Positions 61,899-64,000 of a stretch of 64,000 bases of DNA are shown here, in pieces. Within the stretch, counting starts at the first letter, position 1. Each line of letters begins with the position of its first letter. Location: the NCBI GenBank assembly GCA_900539695.1, contig UQDG01000010.1, forward strand, positions 1 through 64,000, written 5' to 3'. A model generated the notes under the pieces. The model was not told the origin of the DNA. It saw nothing but the letters and a program-made list of their open reading frames with translations, and searched no databases. Made by a program: the position numbers and the translations under genes. Source of the stretch: an uncultured Oscillospiraceae bacterium. GTDB lineage: Bacteria; Bacillota; Clostridia; Oscillospirales; Ruminococcaceae.

Positions 61899-62176
61899 GG
61901 GATTTCCTCCTTTTTGGATAAAGCATAAAACTCTTTTTGACAAAAGGGCATTTATCTGTATTATAGCACAATGTGAATTATTTTGGTAGATTTTTTTGCA
62001 AAAAAATTAACATACCCGTAAATTTGCCCAAGTTCGACCGCAAAGTTCAATTTGTTGGCAAGCGCTGACCACGTAAAAAAAAACACATGCCTGTAAAACA
62101 TGCATAAAAATCAACGGAAATTTTTGCAGCTGCAAGCCAAAACTGACAAAATGCAGCAAACTGTGGCAATTCCCCC

Positions 62177-62205
62177 TTGACCGTGGGCGCAGACAGTGCT
62201 ATCAT
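62177..62205 (+). promoter_or_regulatory. promoter of the ammonium-channel gene
   Basis: TTGACC, a 17-base spacer and TATCAT. Transcription would start near 62212, giving a 130-base leader. Confidence 0.65.
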
Positions 62206-62229
62206 AGCGGCAACACAACAAACGGCAAA

Positions 62230-62275
62230 GGCGCCGGACGGGATAGCAAGCTCCCGCCCGGCGCCTTTTGTTGTT
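62230..62275 (+). terminator. leader hairpin with terminator form upstream of amt
   Basis: GGCGCCGG and CCGGCGCC with an inner CGGG/CCCG helix, followed by TTTTGTTGTTGGTTG. It lies between the amt promoter and its start codon, so it would act as an attenuator of the channel gene. Confidence 0.6.
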
Positions 62276-62341
62276 GGTTGTAAAATGCAGTGCCGCATTG
62301 TGCGAGGCGGCGCTGTGCAAAGTGAGAGAGGGGAATCTGTT

Positions 62342-64000
62342 ATGTACAACTCTGCGGACGTTACTTGGACACTGGTTGCGGCGTTTCTGGTGTTCTTTAT
62401 GCAGGCAGGCTTTGCTTTGTGCGAGGCAGGCCTTACTCGTGCCAAGAACACCGGCAATATTCTGATGAAGAATATGATGGACTTCTGTATCGGCACGCCC
62501 TGCTACTGGCTGGTGGGTTTCGGCATCATGTTTGCCGGCTCCGGCGCACTGATCGGCGGGTTTGACCCGTTCATCCAGGGCAGTTACGATTTCGGTACCC
62601 TGCCGGTCTGGGTCTATGCGGTGTTCCAGACCGTGTTCTGCGCCACAGCAGCTACCATCGTTTCCGGCTCAATGGCTGAGCGCACCAAGTTCAGCGCCTA
62701 CTGCTGCTACTCCGCCGCCATCAGCCTGATCGTCTATCCCATTTCCGGCCACTGGATCTGGGGCGGCGGCTGGCTGGCTCAGCTGGGCTTCCATGATTTC
62801 GCCGGTTCCACGGCGGTCCACTTTGTGGGCGGTGTTACCGCCTGCCTGGGTGCCTGGATGCTCGGTCCCCGCATCGGCAAATATGGCAAGGACGGCAAGG
62901 CACGGGCTATCCCCGGCCACAACCTGACCGCCATGGCCCTGGGCGTTTTCATCCTGTGGTTCTGCTGGTTCGGCTTCAATGGCGGCTCTACCGTCAGCAT
63001 GACCGGCGATGACACGATGGTTTCCGCGGGCCTCATCTGCTTCAACACCAACCTGGCGGCGGCTCTGGCTACGGTGGCCGCGCTGATCGTCAGCTGGGTG
63101 CGCTACGGCAAGCCCGATGTCTCCCTAACCTTCAACGGTGCGCTGGCCGGTCTGGTGGCCATCACCGCCGGCTGTGATGTGGTCGACCCCTTCGGCGCGG
63201 CCGTGATCGGCATCGTGGCTGGCGTGCTCTGCATCTTCTCGGTGGAATTCTTTGATAACATTGCCAAAATCGATGACCCTGTCGGTGCGGTGTCGGTCCA
63301 CTGCATGAACGGCCTGTGGGGCACACTGGCGGTCGGTCTGTTTGCCACCGATGGCGGCCTGTTCTACGGCGGCGGTTTTGCCAAGCTGGGCATCCAGTTG
63401 CTGGGTGTTGTCAGCGTGGCGGCCTGGGTTCTGGTCACGATGACTATCATCTTTACCATCATCAAAAAGACGATCGGCCTGCGCGTTTCTGAGAAAGAGG
63501 AACTGGACGGCCTGGACATCCATGAGCATGGCCTGGCCAGCGCCTACGCCGGTTTTGCCATCAACGATGCCACCTACGCTGAGCTGGATGTGAACGAGAA
63601 CACCGACCTGGGTGAAGATGACATCGCCAAGGCCAGCCCCGAGAAGGTGGCGGCTGCCGTCAAGGTCACCCAGGAAGCTCCGCTGCCGGCCGAGCTGGAT
63701 TCCGGCATGCACAAAGTGTCCATCATCGTGCAGCTGGCCAAGTTTGAGAGCCTGAAGCAGGCGCTGAACAAAATCGGCGTCACCGGCATGACCGTGACCC
63801 AGGTCATGGGATGCGGCATCCAGAAGGGCAGCGGCGAGAAGTACCGCGGCGCCGAAGTGGATGCCACCCTGCTGCCCAAGGTCAAGGTGGAAGTTGTCGT
63901 GAGCAAGATCCCGGTGGAGAAGATCATCGACACCGCCACCAAGGCACTGTACACCGGCCACATTGGCGATGGCAAGATCTTTGTGTACAATGTGGCTAAG
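62342..64000 (+). CDS. amt: Amt ammonium channel fused to a C-terminal PII (GlnB/GlnK) domain (3' end beyond window)
   Basis: 553 codons are visible and the frame is still open at the window edge. Residues 1-400 are an Amt/MEP channel with about eleven segments: MQAGFALCEAGLTRAKN at the start, FAGSTAVHFVGGVTACLGAW with a pore histidine near 160, and VGAVSVHCMNGLWGTLAVGL with the second near 318. After a 50-residue acidic linker, residues from about 456 (MHKVSIIVQLAKFESLKQAL) are a PII domain: GVTGMTVTQVMGCGIQKGSG, YRGAEVDATLLPKVKVEVVV and TGHIGDGKIFVYNV. The T-loop position of the uridylylated Tyr51 is Val (RGAEV). PII proteins normally block Amt in trans; here the sensor is attached. Start follows AGAGGGGA. 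Confidence 0.93.
   Translation, partial: MYNSADVTWTLVAAFLVFFMQAGFALCEAGLTRAKNTGNILMKNMMDFCIGTPCYWLVGFGIMFAGSGALIGGFDPFIQGSYDFGTLPVWVYAVFQTVFCATAATIVSGSMAERTKFSAYCCYSAAISLIVYPISGHWIWGGGWLAQLGFHDFAGSTAVHFVGGVTACLGAWMLGPRIGKYGKDGKARAIPGHNLTAMALGVFILWFCWFGFNGGSTVSMTGDDTMVSAGLICFNTNLAAALATVAALIVSWVRYGKPDVSLTFNGALAGLVAITAGCDVVDPFGAAVIGIVAGVLCIFSVEFFDNIAKIDDPVGAVSVHCMNGLWGTLAVGLFATDGGLFYGGGFAKLGIQLLGVVSVAAWVLVTMTIIFTIIKKTIGLRVSEKEELDGLDIHEHGLASAYAGFAINDATYAELDVNENTDLGEDDIAKASPEKVAAAVKVTQEAPLPAELDSGMHKVSIIVQLAKFESLKQALNKIGVTGMTVTQVMGCGIQKGSGEKYRGAEVDATLLPKVKVEVVVSKIPVEKIIDTATKALYTGHIGDGKIFVYNVAK

Larger units (their letters stand above)
61899..62341. other. divergent control region between the sodium-pump and ammonium-channel genes
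   Basis: 443 bases without a gene. The left half is very AT-rich, with a TATAAT hexamer on the minus strand near 61962. CATGCCTGTAAAACATGC-type inverted bits lie near 62089-62104. The right half holds the amt promoter and leader hairpin described separately. Confidence 0.5.

Overview
The window is bacterial, fairly GC-rich and densely coded. It looks like a Clostridia genome of the Oscillospiraceae (Ruminococcaceae), close to Faecalibacterium, Gemmiger or Subdoligranulum. The evidence is Firmicutes synteny around dnaA (rpmH-rnpA-yidD-yidC-jag-mnmE-mnmG-rsmG-noc-parA-parB on one side, dnaN-S4-recF-remB-gyrB-gyrA on the other), a noc gene, a single-chain pyruvate:ferredoxin oxidoreductase, a sodium-pump decarboxylase and a carboxyspermidine polyamine route. 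The genus is an inference; no rRNA gene is present.

Layout. 1-50: possible IS3-type end. 95-5797 (minus): five-gene polyamine operon (speA, speE, speB, carboxyspermidine dehydrogenase, carboxyspermidine decarboxylase) behind a leader with mutually exclusive hairpins; a structured RNA with its own strong promoter lies upstream (about 6060-6212). 6286-7780: graveyard of mobile-element fragments (small ORF, amber-interrupted Rep, MerR tail, serine-recombinase piece). 7979-11637: two lipid/ester hydrolases, aroD and an Ig-domain lipoprotein. 11865-14681: a single-chain MmeI-like restriction-modification enzyme. 14766-15094: tRNA-Glu, tRNA-Met and debris of a tRNA 3' end. 15242-27421 (minus): serS and the chromosome-partition/RNA-modification/membrane-insertion block, with a decayed insertion between jag and mnmE. 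27422-29761: dnaA and oriC. 29762-37177 (plus): replication genes to gyrA. 37364-40960 (minus): MacB-like ABC exporter with an exported CARDB-like protein. 41096-49787: trmO, nifJ, uppP, a HAD phosphatase, an aminotransferase and an L,D-transpeptidase. 49870-54290: ACP-like protein without the phosphopantetheine serine, ftsH, a stand-alone winged-helix regulator and a GHL10 hydrolase. 54345-58942: tRNA locus with a broken tRNA and an integrase stub, then the trehalose regulon (treR, treP, treA). 59106-64000: esterase, sodium-pump beta and gamma subunits, and an Amt ammonium channel fused to a PII domain running off the window.

Genes transcribed away from dnaA predominate on both sides, as expected around an origin. 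Three parS-type sites (11758, 18367, 20069) lie near parA/parB. At least eight copies of a 22-27 bp palindrome (core TACTTTCTTT / AAAGAAAGTA) are scattered between genes.

The candidates most worth follow-up are the terminator/antiterminator leader of the polyamine operon, the structured RNA next to it, the palindrome family, a second cluster of DnaA-box-like sequences upstream of ftsH, and the serine-less ACP-like protein.
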